Part shown: piece by piece, positions 12,300-25,100 of the stretch
Position numbering within the stretch: position 1 is the stretch's first letter
How the letters are laid out: each line of letters starts with the position of its first letter
Source: Amblyornis subalaris
Taxonomy: Eukaryota; Chordata; Aves; Passeriformes; Ptilonorhynchidae
Direction of reading: 5' to 3'
NCBI GenBank assembly: GCA_018881555.1
Contig: JACAXG010000054.1
Coordinates: 4,767,723-4,831,722 of the forward strand
Length of the DNA: 64,000 bases
The notes under the pieces: generated by a model
Told to the model about the DNA's origin: nothing
What the model saw: the letters and a program-made list of their open reading frames with translations, nothing else
The model's database searches: none
Position numbers and translations under genes: made by a program

Positions 12300-15200
12300 C
12301 TGCACGGTCAAGTATTGATGGAAAGATGATAGGGACAGAGAGAAGGAAAGAAAAAGAAACATCAGTATTAGGCCAGATTGCCCCCCTTCCCCCACAGAAT
12401 ATTGTTCTTTCATTCTCATTTGGAATATATATATATACATGCATGCAATTTTAACTTTACTAAATCAAACTAATTCTGTGAAGGCACAAAAGCCCCACAT
12501 AATCTGGGACTGTTTATCTTTCTGCTCTCCCACATGAAATACATGGAAGAAGCAGGTCTTATAGACAACGGCCTATAACCTTGTGTACAAATTGGTTTCT
12601 TGCATGAAGAAAAACTCCAGGGTAAGGTGAATTTAGCTGATGGAAAGAAATTCTTCATTCAAAATGTCTGGCACAATTGCTCNGATATATGAATGAATCC
12701 TGTCTACAATATAGCCTTTGGTATTGCTCCTCTACTGATATGCTTATCTTATCATCATCAACAATACAACTACAAAGAAACTGAACTGTTCAGGACAGAA
12801 AGCAGAATACATATGTATTTCCCACAAGGAAAGGCAGTCTAACTGAGATTAAAACGAGAATTTTTGGACCTCAGTTATTAGGCAGAAACTATTCTTATAG
12901 GAGGAAAGAGCTTTGCAATTCTTTGGGACACTGCCCTATAGCATTTGAAATACCTTTTCTAGATTTGCTAATATGTGCAGAAAGAAAAATCTCTTTTTCA
13001 GCTTCCACATTTGATACACTTTAATTGTTTTTTGGAATTTGTATTGGCTTGCCCTATAACAAAAAATATACTTTCACAAGCATATTTTTATTTAAAAACT
13101 CTGAAATGTGTTGTGGTCATTAAAAGACACTTAATTACCCTTTAATTTATTGGTTACCCTTTATTTAGTGAACTATCTCTCCAACAGGTTCTATTACATT
13201 CCAACAGAAACCATTTCAACTAATTAATCATTATTCCTNAAGCCAAGGTTTAAAGTTCCTCTGGTGGAACAGCAAACCTTAATTATGTATCACTGTCTTA
13301 TGACTTGTCTGTACTCCCAAAATACTGCCACTGAAGCCCTGTTAATTAAGCAAAGGCACCACAGATACATTACACTGAAAGATGGGATCCAACATCCACA
13401 GACCCAAAGCACCAAACTGGGATCAGGAAGATGCCACATTCCTGACTATTCTCTTCCAAGCTCCACTAAATAAAGCTTCTGAATGGGGAAATCTATTTAT
13501 TTATTTTTATTAGTAATTAGCCTGCTGCAACAGAATTTGAAACCAACAAAGTGCCAGGAAAAAGGCTTTCCTCTTAATCATCCAGCTCTTTTCACATGCT
13601 GAGTGAGGTCTGGGAGAAGCACCATACACCACTTCCACAGGCAATGAAGTGTATGCATTCAGGTTCCCGATTTTCAGTTCAGAAGCCCTTAATTAAGCCA
13701 AATTGTTTCCACCCGGCGTTGTTGTGCTCCTCAAAGCTGCCTTTCACGGCCACATAATCCACCTCACAAAAAAGGATCCCATTCTGCTCCATTGCCAATA
13801 CCACAGATGGAATAATTTGGCTTTGGAGTTTTCACATGCTGAGACCAGATATTAAATAGAATACGGAATGGCTGAACACTCAGATTACATTCCCGCTTCT
13901 CACATCATCCTTCTCATAAATCTAAAACACAGGAACTCGGGAGGGATAAAGATGCCACACCACCGAACAAAGGCACGTAAACCCTCGGAAGCTCCTCTGC
14001 AACTGCACACAGTAAGGGCAGTAACTGATTAAAGACAAGCAAGAACATCAGACACAGAAAATGACAACCTAATTCTTAAAGGGCTTTAAGATTCCTCAGT
14101 ACAAATTTAGTAGAGGACCATCACTATTTTTTTAATAGTAAGTTTCACTTCATTCTTGAAGGACAACTGCTATTCCTGCGAACACAAGAACCACCTTAAC
14201 TTCACTGGCTCTTGGGGCANTGGGCTATCTGAACAAAAAGCCATAGATGACTATTTCAAGATGACACCCTCAAAATTAGCGCCAACAATTCTTTGAAGTC
14301 ACAAGAAAGGCACCAGCACTGAATATCTTAGTGCTCCTCATGTTATTCAAAGATTTCTTTGCCTTTCTTTCCAAACCTCCCCCAGGCAGCATCCCATTTT
14401 AAAGCTAGTCCCATGCATAGACACACATGTACAGACACAGTCAACCATTTGCCTAATAGGCACCAGCGGACTCTGCAAGGAACCAGGGTACACAAGTATT
14501 TGGTACCTCAATGCAGTACAACTTGCCTCCTTTTTAAATTGAGCACAGACTGTTATGGTAAAATATTAACTATGGTAGTACTTAATACTCCCCCAGCTCT
14601 GAATTTATTCTACAGTTGTGATGCATTCAGGAAAACAGTGACTTTATCTAATCCTAAAGATTTGTGATTTCAGACCTAAAGTCAGAAGTCACTAGCAGAT
14701 CTAGCAGATAATCCTTTGGATCTGTTAAATGCTGTGATACCTTCCCATATGAAAACCAGAATTAAATATAAAACACTACTAAATGTAAGACTATAAGCAG
14801 TTTTTACAACCAGCCAGTGTAATCTTCACTCTGTAATGTTCACTCTGTACACAAATTCAGTTTTGAAAGCAGGACCTGTCAGTCACAGCTGAGTAAAAAT
14901 GTAAATACATGGAAAACCTCAGTATTTTCAAATCTGACCAGACCTGCAGTATAACCCTACCTTTTTACCCCAGTCTCTTGGGAAAGAGTTTGATGTGATT
15001 CTTGGCCTTAGGAAGGCAAATTTAGATTTTCAAATCAAGTGTTCTGCTTTAAATAACTGCATAATCAAAACTAATAGAAGAATAGTATTTTTCCAAATTA
15101 AAACACATGCAAAGGAGAAGAAACCTTTGGAGAGGTTGTAATGTGAAAGGAGACATAACAGCATCATTAGTTAGGAAAAAAAAAGTTTTTTGTTCTAAAA

Positions 15201-18200
15201 AAAGTTGCTCAGGCTCTTTATGAGGGTCAGTGCAGTCTGTCCCACTGCATTACTCCTCAAAAGAAACTAATTTCAGTTTTCCTTCACATTAACTGCTTCA
15301 TTTCTCTGAAGGGATCTAAACTGCAGTTTAGTCCAATTATATCTAATTTGGTGAGCAGTGTTCTCAATTTCATTGAGAATAGTTCTAAAGCTTAGACAAA
15401 CAGAACATCAGAGTTTAGAGAGATGGGTGAAAACAAAATTAAAAAAGACAAATTAACAGTATTCATCTTTATGCATTTTTCTACAAGTAATGAGACATTA
15501 CAGTTGGCAGGTTTATCAACATTTATCAGGTTTTTGTGGCACACATTCATCACACTCCTTTGATTATTAATTTATGAATGTGTTGTCTCATAAACACAGG
15601 AGAAACCAAAGAGAACTGGTTATCCAGTTCACTGATCCTTTAGCTTCTTCATTCCGAAAACAAAGGGCCATTAGCAAAGCAACATCCCAGTTTCTGTCAC
15701 ACCATTACTATACACTATGCATGTCTTTTTTAAATATTTGCCTCACATTGACCACAAAGGTGGAAGCAAAGGGCAGACACACAGGTAATAAGACTAAAAT
15801 GCACAGGGCTTGTTGCCCACGTCACTCTAATCAAGAGCAGCTTCTGCTCCATCTTGCATGCAGCAGCAGGTCCAACTGTTGGACCCCATTAAACACACAC
15901 AAAATTGAAAATAGATAAACTAACACGAAGGATTGCATGAGATGGGATGACAAGCAGGTCCCTCACCTCTCGCTGTAAGTTAGTGGACACTTCCTTCAGG
16001 CACCGTTCCTGAGGGGTTTGCAGCACCCGGCCTCTTCCCTCACCAGCAATCACCATCATTCCCAACATTCCTTGTACCAGACCCAAATCGTTCCAGGGAT
16101 TCCTCACACCAGGCCCAAACGTACCAGAGTTAATTGTGCCTCATTCTGTTAATCCTGCTACACTGATTCTACATTAGATTACTAAAATAGCCAGATCCAG
16201 CTGTCCGAACAACTGAGCAAACTAACATAATGGTCTCTAATATTTTTCCTGAAGTTTGATTTTGAAACTCTGGGAAAGACTGCTGGTGTTCTTAGGCGGT
16301 TTGCTCTTAACACATGCTGCTTCATTAAAAAGATCTTCAAACACCAACACTGGGGGAAAAAAAAATTAGATCATTCCAACTCGTTGTTCACAACAGTTTG
16401 TCTTGTTTTGCAACAGCTAAACATTGGAGGTTTGTGGGACACTGCAAGTTCCAGGTGGAGAAAACAAGGTCCTTACTCTGTAAGGCACATAACAACACAC
16501 TTAATTCAGAACCTTATTTCTGTCTCCTGCAGACAAAGCCAAGAACTTTCTCCTCACCTTTCATCTCCTCATCTACCCTCTTCTCTCCCAACTCTCAGCC
16601 TGACTTTGCTGTGACACTTTATGGGTGACTACCCTCAAAATCCAAATGGATAAAACAACGGTTTCTGCACCCAAACAAACAATCTCTGTGATCTCTCTTT
16701 GCAACCTGTGAAAGAAGCACTACCCCCAATCTGTTATTCTGGTCCCGTCCGACAACTGATCCAACCCGAGCTCCTTCCCAGGTCTCATACTTTTCAGCCC
16801 TTTCAGACACCACCTCTGCAAGCATTCACACAGGTACAACTCACCCAGGCTCTAAGGACTAGTCAGAACAAGGGCTGAACACAAAGCACGTGCTCCTCTC
16901 CTCTCGGTAACTACACCCAGGCTTGCACTTCCAACCTGGAGGACTTTCAAAGACTCGAAGCGCCTCTTTGGATCTCTTTAGCCTCCACCACATCAAACAC
17001 AAACTAATTGCCTCGGCTTTCAAAGTGCCCGGCCACTCCCTCTTACCTCCTATATGATTAGGGAGTTATTTCACGCTTTTGGTGCCGCAATGACACCGAT
17101 TTCCATTTTGCTTTTTTTCAGTTAGACATTTTTACGCTTTTTCCCCAGCCACTCCACAGACACGGTCAGCCCTCCAAACCTTACCACCGAACTGTACCAG
17201 TCTCTTCCTCCCCAGCTGGAAGAAAAGTATCTAAAGAGAAACAGACCCCGTTGAAGCAGGGGAACCCTGCAGCGTCAAACCAAATGCCTCAAACTGGGGT
17301 TCTTAGAGACACAGTCTGGGGACTTTCCTTGAATAAGCTTAGCTTTGCCATTGCTAACATGGTATTTTCAGGCTGACTCAGCTTCCCTCATCAGAACGCA
17401 GTTGTTTAAACAGCAGATGTAAGTCTGTCCCAGCTGTTATTTGTCAGGCACTCGGACAATAAGACACTCTGACATCTCAGCTGGTAACCTCTTTAGAAGA
17501 GACAGTTCCAAATATTTACTGTCTAGCACACACTTGCTCTTATTACGACACAGGTAGTGTAATCAAGTTACTACTCAGAAATGGGAACCATCCCGAAAAC
17601 ACTCTTTGAATGACTCACTGCACAAGTGGGGGCCCTTGCACGTGAGCAAGCCAGGAATCCACCACACAACATTCTCAAGCCATCAATCCCCATTACAATA
17701 TTATCTCTGACAAACCTATACTTTGGTGCACTAATAGCTTATTAGCATACCCATATTTTGCCAAACTCTCTGTAAGTTTCCCTACACTGTTGCAGGTAGC
17801 TGTTTCAAGAGAGCTTGGCTCCTTCAGCAGGGCCACAAAAAGAAACCTGTATTGAAGCTGGTACCTTGAACTTCTAAACAAAAGGTAAGTGGCGCGTGTG
17901 TGATTGTCATGATGTTAGCTGCAATGTTGGCAGGATGACGCAGCTATCCTTGTGCTCCCTGCGTGGCTCGAAGTCAGCTTACACCCCATGGGAGGGCACA
18001 ATGCTAGCATTTTTTTTTTCCATCTCTCCGATGCTTACCATCAAAATGGGAAGTCGAGGGAGAGGCACATCAGTGCTGCGAACAGAGAGCGAGCTCACAA
18101 GATGGAGATGCCCAAACCAACCATGTGCTGCCACCAACAGAAGCATCACCCAGCTTCCTGTCCAACCCCAGTTGCAAGGTCCTGTCTGCTCCCCTGTACC

Positions 18201-21200
18201 TGCAGCTTCTGCTGAGTCCCAGAAGCCAACACATCTTGCTCAATCAGCAGAGAACGACCCTGACAAAGAACTGGAACAGTTTTCCAGGGGCACGGCTCCT
18301 TGAACAAGCTCACCCAGTGCCAGACGTAATAAAGGAGAAGCTGGAGGTGCTCTGGGGAGGAGGCAGGAGCACAGGAACCACAGGACATCTCAGAGCTTTT
18401 GTCAGTTCAGGACACCCAAGGTTTGTCTGGTCTTCTTCAAGAAGAGAAAGATCTTGTCCCTACTTCTAGCACTACTGAGATCTGATAAATCCTCCTCAGG
18501 CCAAGCTTCAGGCCTCTGTGCTGCTAAGGGCAGTCTGCCAGGGAGGTTTGAGTTTTCACCAGCTCACTGCCACCTACAGGGAAAGTTGTTCCATTTCCCC
18601 TCCTGCCCTGCTGCACATGCTTGCCTTGTCCTGGCTCTTGGCCTCACCTCTGCAACATAGGAGCCAAACGAACTCACAAATAGATCAGGAAAATAGTCCA
18701 GCAGGAATAAATTTCACTCTTTCCTGAAGGGTTATTGAGTTTAACCTGCTTACAGAAAGGCAAGGTTAGGACATGACAGGCAAAGTGAGACTGCATCATC
18801 TGAGGCAAGACAGGGAAGAGGAACAGGGGAGGGAGGAAAGAACGGGGTAAAGAGCATTGCTGCTCAAACAGCAAGGAGGTAAGTCCATCAGAAAAATCAG
18901 CCTTTCATGGAACCATACCCTGCCCCTTGGTTTTAAGAGGACCTTGGGTGTCAATTCACAAATCTGATTAATTCAGTTCATGCAGTTGAATGGATTAGTA
19001 CCACCAGGGTCTGTCACACTCCCCTGCAGAGGTGGCTTCCCACAGCGGGGTGGCTGTGCAAGATAAGGAGCAGCTCCTCCACTGCCAAAGTTTAAGTCTT
19101 CTCTGCTACAGTAAAGAAATCCACCCGTTTCGAGTTGTACTATTGTAGAGGGCTGGAAACTCTGGAGCTGCTTTATGTGTAATTCACCAGCAACTTTTGA
19201 GGAGATGGGGTCAACAGCTGAGGCACTTACACCACAAGCCCACATTTAAACCACAGCATTAGCAAGCCAGCACCCAAAAGCCCCTCAATATCCCTCATTC
19301 TGTAGACCAAGTGCTTTCCAGTGCTTTCACACATCTTGGGCTGTAGAAGTGAGAAACATCGGAATATACACCCTCCCTTTCAGTAACCAGGACACCCAAA
19401 AGCTGGTATTTGGCCAAAGGGTCACATGTGAATAACCAAACAGCTTAAAGACTATAAATTTGTTCCCTTCTAGAAGAAAAGTCAAAGGGGTTTTCATCTT
19501 GTAAAAAATACACCTACATCACGAAAGAAACTTAATTAAATATTGCAAGGATTTCACATCACAAAAAAAGCACAACTGCTCTGAGATTTTATAACCTGTG
19601 TAAGACTAGTTGCTTACACAGTTTACTTATTATTGCCTTGCCAAGGCTCATTCAAGTTGGATTCCACTAAAGTCAGTTTCCAAAAAGTTTTTCTTCTAAA
19701 AGGGTTGTAATAACCATTTTAATTTGGAAAATCACAAGGAAGAAGACCACCCTCCAAAACATTCCCATTGTATCTCCTGCAAACAAACTAGCGCTCTGAC
19801 TGATTTCTCCAGGGGCATTGCAGGACCTGGTAATTTTCAAATTCAAAGGGCTGGAAGGAAAAATGATGAAAAACTGTGTCACAAATCTGCATGAAGTTAC
19901 TTTACTGTAGTAAGGCAGACTAAATGAGATACGAAAAAATTATAACTAAACTTCATTAAAACTTATTTTTCTTTTTATGTAATGTAATGGAAGGCAAAAC
20001 CAGCTGTTTTAGAACAGCAGCAATACAACTTCTTACAGCAGTGAAATGGTAATAGAACTTCCACACTTTTAAACAGTTGTGCTTGAATAACAAGGCAAAA
20101 AATCTATTAGAAAACATTTTCCCTAGAGCTTAGAAGACATAAAACACTGTATTATTAATAATCTGTACTTGAGAACAGTATTAATGGTATTCTTTTCTTT
20201 TAGAGGGTCTTAGTTCCCATAACTGGATAAACATGGCTATGAATATTATGNCCCTTCTTCAAAGTCCCATTATCTTAATTTTTAAACAACCACAATAGCC
20301 AAATGCTTGCCCTATATAAATTTCCTCGTTTCTAAATGTCAGCATCCGAATTATAAAATTGCCCAACACAACTGCTAAATATTTTGTTAACCAACACCAA
20401 TCCCCAACGCTTATTTGGTTAAAAAGAATATAAAATAAATCTTAGTTAACTTAAAGTTCATTCGCAATGTGGTTTTCAAATCTGTCAAAACACGCACAAG
20501 GAGGTCTAGTGGCAGCCAGGAACTATGGGAAATTCAACTTGAAAGTTAAATCTGAACCACAAGGTCAAAGAAACAAAGTCATAACCAGTTCTCAAGCTCT
20601 AACACACCCACGCACCAGTCACAGAAACTTTGGAGTCTTCCCGCTCTGAGCACCCGAACTCTGAAGAGCCCAGAGAAGGGGATCTCGGTAGAACGCGGTA
20701 TTATTTCTCCCCTCACAAACTCATGCCTACCCCAAAGCCATGCTATGTAAACACCCAGATGCACATAACCTCTCTTTCAGTCCCAAAATCCCCTAAACGC
20801 GCCTATTCCAGAGGGATAAATGGGTTCATTCATAATCTATTTTTAAACACCAGACATGTTTTAAAAGAATTTCTTTCAATTCTTCAACGTCTTTATTTTA
20901 AATAACACATACCTAGAGCTCCTTCGCTCCCCACGGGCTGGGAGTTCGGGAGTCCCTCCCCCTTGCCCCCTATGCGGCACGACAGCGGGCCGCACCAAAG
21001 CCATGGCTACAGCCCTCGCCGCCGACACCGCCGCCCCTTCCCCGCGGCGGCGGGGCGGGGGCTCAGGTGAGCGTGAGCCCGAGCCCGANCCCGAGCCCGG
21101 AGGTGCGGGACGGGGCGGGAAGGGGGGACAGCGCGGCTGGCGCCCAGCCGAAGGCACCGCCGAGCCGCCCGCCCGGCCGCGCCCCGACGCGCCTCCCACC

Positions 21201-21614
21201 TGCTCCCTCGGGAGGGGAGAGGATGGAGCGGGGGGGCTGCGGAGAGCCGCGGCGATCCGGCCGCGGGACCGCAGTCAGGAGGTTCCTTGGCGCAGACCTC
21301 GCCGCGGGTGGGTGCGGCTCTTCTCCCCCGGCCGCACACAAAAGCGGCGGCGCCCCCGCGGCCGCCCGCGCCCCGCGCCCCCCGCCCCGCCACTGCTGCC
21401 GCCGGCGGGAGTTTTATGACTGCGGCGCCGGCCGTGGCGCAGTCCCGGCCCCGCCGCGCCCCGGCTCCGCGCCCGGCCCCGCGCCCGGCCCGGGGGGTGC
21501 CCGGGGCTGCGGCAGGTGCCCGCAGCCGCGGCGGGAAAGTTTCCCCGGGCCGGGGGAGCGGCGGCAGCCGCCTCCCCGCGTCCCCCCCCCGGCTCCCCGC
21601 CGCCCCTGCCTTAC
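12300..21614 (-). other. AKAP12: AKAP12 alpha intron 1
   Basis: This 9.3-kb intron lies between alpha exon 1 (donor GTAAGG at 21614) and exon 2 (acceptor CAG ending at 12300). It is mostly AT-rich, with an (AT)6-like run near 12425 and C/T-rich patches around 16560-16600. Its right 700 bp belong to the alpha CpG island and hold two candidate short first exons described among the findings (20913-21004 minus; 21003-21066 plus). An ATG followed directly by GTAAGC at 18041-18033 (minus) is a possible alternative start for exon 2. I see no other gene. Confidence 0.8.
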
Positions 21615-21752
21615 CTTGGCGGGCTCCGCCGGCGGCTGGGGCTCCGCCGCGTCTTCTGCCGGCAGCGGCTCCGGGGGGGTACGAGGGGGCTCGGCGGCGG
21701 CCCCGGCCCCGTCCTGCGGGGCGGGCGGCTCGGTGGAGCTGCCGGCGCCCAT
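21615..21752 (-). CDS. AKAP12: AKAP12 alpha-isoform first coding exon (N-myristoylation signal)
   Basis: Minus-strand ATG at 21752-21750 in a strong context (GCGCCATGG; G at -3 and +4) opens 46 codons, MGAGSSTE to PPAEPAK, ending at consensus donor AAG/GTAAGG (21615/21614) in phase 0. MGAGSSTE matches the start of vertebrate AKAP12 alpha as I know it. Gly-2 with Ser at position 6 fits the N-myristoyltransferase pattern, and the alpha isoform is known to be myristoylated. The rest is Pro/Ala/Glu-rich and disordered, shaped by the CpG-island base composition. The frame is open upstream to about 21962, but that stretch has no ATG, so this start is well supported. It joins exon 2 in phase 0. Confidence 0.95.
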
Positions 21753-21868
21753 GGCGCTGCCCCGCGGCGTGCGGAGCCGCGGGCGGGGGCTGGCGGTGGG
21801 CGGCGGCGGCGCAGCCGGGAGTGAAGGAGCCCGGTTCTCCGCAAACTCCTTTAGGGAGCGGGGGGGCT

Positions 21869-21934
21869 GGGGGGGGGGGGAGAAAAAAAAAGAAAAAAAA
21901 GGAAAAGGAAAGGGAGGGGAGGGGAAAAAAAAAG
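21869..21934. repeat. 66-bp uninterrupted purine tract with 12-G run
   Basis: The plus strand from 21869 to 21934 contains only A and G: a run of 12 G, then A-rich blocks broken by G, then GGGAGGGGAGGGG, then A again. A 7-G run (21860-21866) and a GGG (21854-21856) lie just before it. On the AKAP12 sense strand this is a polypyrimidine tract 117-182 nt upstream of the alpha ATG. It can in principle form a G-quadruplex or triplex (H-DNA), and it may be in the 5' UTR or the core promoter. Confidence 0.85.
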
Positions 21935-22002
21935 CGCGAGCGAGAGCAGCAAGCAAAATCACCTCCTCCCCTGGTCCCCCCGCCCGCCTGCCTCTTGCTC
22001 CA

Positions 22003-22010
22003 TCACATGA
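22003..22010. promoter_or_regulatory. M-box type E-box (TCACATGA / TCATGTGA)
   Basis: TCACATGA lies about 250 bp upstream of the alpha ATG; its reverse complement TCATGTGA is the M-box bound by MITF/TFE-family factors. An 8-bp match is suggestive only, but its placement inside the promoter island raises its value. Confidence 0.4.
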
Positions 22011-22144
22011 GCAGATCCCCGGACACGCCTTGCAGCATCAAACCGGGCTGATAAGGAGCGGCCAAGGGGGGCAGCGCCCTGCCCGCCGCCGCCGTCGCCT
22101 CTCCCCGCCCCTCCTGGGCACCGCCGGGGCGGCGGCACCGCGGC

Positions 22145-22155
22145 GCTGACTCAGC
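22145..22155. promoter_or_regulatory. Palindromic MARE / AP-1 site (GCTGACTCAGC)
   Basis: GCTGACTCAGC holds the AP-1 core TGACTCA (22147-22153) with GC arms on both sides, i.e. the core of a T-MARE recognised by small-Maf, NF-E2 and NRF2-type dimers and also by AP-1. It lies about 395 bp upstream of the alpha ATG within the CpG island. Binding is inferred from the motif. Confidence 0.5.
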
Positions 22156-25100
22156 GATTCGGCTCCCTCCTCGCCCTCCCGGGGCCGAGGACCGGGACGA
22201 GCGGCCGCCCGCCAGCGCCCTCGGGGGCTCCGGCCCAGGGCCGCGCCCCCCGCCCGGCCGCGCCGCCCCTCGCCCCCCGCGGGGCTCCTGCCGCCTCCTG
22301 CCCCGGGCGCTCGGCTCCGCGGCCAGCAGCCCCCAGCGCCGGGCTCCGGACCTCAGCCATGCTGGGCCTGTCTGAGGGAAGGACGGCCAGGTTTCAGCTG
22401 ATGCAGAAATGTAAGGTCCCATGTCTTAGGCAACTTTGGAGGAAAAAAATATCAAGCCGCTTTTTTTTAAAATTTATTTTCATGCAGGANAGGTTCTCTG
22501 TTATTCGTGCCTGATACCATGGCATAAGCAAGCAAAGCCAAGAGCAGGGTGGTTTCTCTCCTAGCCCAGAACACACAAAGCATCTTTCCCATGCCACAAA
22601 AGCAGGACCAGCCTGTATGCAGGCACGCTCTTACCTGCTACTTTCAAAAAGTATCAGCAGTGAAATAGCACAAACATTAAAAAAACTAACCACAATGTGC
22701 CAAAGGGGTAGCAAATGGATCCATTAGCTGTTCTTCACCAAAAGTATAAAATCTTTTTTTCTAAACATATGCATGTATCTATCCTCTATGGAGTTCATGG
22801 TTAAGATCAGGAGTGATCTGAAGAATTTGTAGTATGTGCTGCAGAACTAAACACAATTGCCTTTAGAACATTTAAACCAGTCCTCACCCACCAAAGCACT
22901 GTTTCATTCAGAAGAAACACATCCATTCTACAAATGGCCTGATCTACACATGCTGGTCATTTTTTTTTGCTAAAAAAACCAACACCTAACAAGGCAATGA
23001 CTGAAAAAGCCTCTGCAACGTCTCCCCTTAGCTAATATGAAAACCTACTGGAATTGTTTGTGTTCAGCAGAACAAAAGTGGTGGTGTGGATCACACAGTT
23101 GGATTCAACATCTCCCCCTTTCTGCTTAGTCTCCCTCATTTTCAGATGGGAGAGGAGACACAGGTCTGAGCTTTCAGTAGTGTCTGAGTCCCTGTAGAAG
23201 GACTTCCCCATAGCCACCCAAAGCTTCTCGATCACCCATCGGCCAGCCCCCACAACAGGGGAGCAAGGACCTATTCCCAGCCTTTCCTGGCTGTCAGCTT
23301 TTGATGCCCATGTGTCTGGTGGAGAAAGTGCTGGCACCACCTCCATTCCCCACCAAATCTGCCTTTCTCCCTGCCTTCAGCTCCTCCTTTGCAGGCACAG
23401 CTGAGAACGGAGACCAGCTGGGCTGCTGCAGGGTTATCTTGGGTTCCCCTTCAGCCATGCACCCTGGGCACAGACACAGGATTCCTTGGCTTTGGAGAGG
23501 GAGGGCCAGCCATGGAGCTCAGTGGCACACAGAGAAGTTGGGAATGGTGTGTGCCATGGGGAGATCAGGATTTTGCCAGGGAGTTTCTCAAGAAGGGAAA
23601 TGTGGCATAATTCAAGGTCTGTGCCACATCATTTCTCTTTTCACTGTTCATGGACCACAAAATGCTTTCTTTGCAAGCAGCTAGAGCACAGCCTCTTTCC
23701 TTCCATCTAAACTTGTTCTTCAGTCCTTTTGGTCCCACCCAGCAGCACCGGCTCTGTGCCCAGCACTCTCAGAGCAAAGATGCTACAAGCACTGCAACTG
23801 AGAGAGACACCCCTCAATGCCCAATCTCCAGCCGTCTCCCAAACACAAATTACTTTCTTTTGCCTGGAGGTCTTTGGCTGCATCTATTTGGTGAAATAAA
23901 ATGTGCTGGGGATGGTTTTCTGGTGATAAGGTCAAGCAGCACAGGATGGCTTGTGTGTACACCCGTGACTTCTCCCCACTGAGAATCACCACATTTCTGC
24001 AAACTTGTGATGCAGACAGCCATGAGCTGGTGTCCCATCCCTGTATAATCCCTGATATGTGCACAGCTTCTGTCTCCTTTCCTCTTGCATTCATTTATTT
24101 GCTTTTGTTTTCTTTCATGGAGTACATCTAGCATAGGAACTTCAAGAGAGATATCCAACGTCTCCAGTCTTGTCCAGAGGGTGGTCAGGTCTCATTTTGC
24201 CGTTCTTGATGCTCTGTCCCCTGCCTGTACAGAAGGAATCGCATTGAATGGCAGGTCTGACTCTGGCATTTGTCAGCCTGTGTTTCTCTATCTTCTGCCT
24301 GTGTGCTGGGGTGGTTATTGCCCAGACCTTTACCCCGAATGCTGCAACTGCCTCTTGCTGTATTGAAGTGTTTTTCAGGCACTAAGTCTGTTTCTCTTGA
24401 CAGCCTTTCCAGTGAAGTGGAGTCACATATGCTTCGGCTGGTCCTCTTCCAAAGTCACCAAGTGTTGGCGCTGAGGCAAGAATATTCGAGCTATTGACAG
24501 AAGCATGCACACACACTTTTTAGGATGAAACCAAGGAATCAAGAGAGATAATAATTAAAGCTCTACTGGCATGTTATCTAGAACTATTTCCAGTAAAACA
24601 TCTTTGAGAAAACTCCTACTAAGAGGTCCAAGCACAGACCTTCCAAATGGCAGGACAATGTTTTCACATTTCAGCTAGCACATGACAGCTTTAAAACTCC
24701 CCTGAAACCTGGATAACTTTCATAATGATATTTATAATGCAGAGTCTGTGGACAGGGCTTAATTTGCTTACTTTTAAAATTGTTCCTTTTCCAAAAGCAT
24801 TTATAATTGATGTAACCACTGCTGATGCATTTGCGCAGAAGAGATGAACCACGTGTCTCAGCCTGTGAGCCTGTGTTGGTGACATATTATCCTGCCATCT
24901 TCTGCCCCATTCATTATTTTCCNCATCCACTCCTTCCAGCCTTGACTCTGCTGGTCCCTGCAAGTGGTCACAAGCGTTGCTGCTGTCGGCTGCTCTGGCT
25001 GATCCTGAGGAGCAGCAGGACAGGTAGGGAGCCAGCAGCAAGGTGCGGATGGGAGGGCTGGTCCCCAGCATCTGTGATGGGGAACAGGGCTGCCTGCCCA

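Larger units (their letters stand above)
20920..22370 (-). promoter_or_regulatory. AKAP12: CpG island: AKAP12 alpha promoter
   Basis: About 1.4 kb of very dense CpG surrounds alpha exon 1, with sharp drops to AT-rich DNA at both ends (near 20.92 and 22.37 kb). Upstream of the ATG (21752, minus strand) lie many GC-rich Sp1-type strings, a 66-bp pure purine tract on the plus strand, an M-box-type TCACATGA, a GATAAG and a palindromic MARE/AP-1 site. No TATA box is evident. The island extends about 700 bp into intron 1, which is common for such promoters and could host extra start sites or antisense transcripts. The transcription start is not determined from sequence alone. Confidence 0.85.

Noticed and set aside
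21414..21962. N-terminally extended AKAP12 alpha (70 extra in-frame codons)
   Set aside because: The upstream stretch begins at GTG and has no ATG; its Phe/Pro/Ser run is just the polypyrimidine tract read as codons. An extension would also bury the myristoylated glycine.
21067..22149. 360-codon open frame on the plus strand across the alpha CpG island
   Set aside because: Long frames without stops are expected in GC-rich islands. The product is Pro/Gly/Arg/Ala-rich filler with no motif, and it lies antisense to real AKAP12 exon 1.
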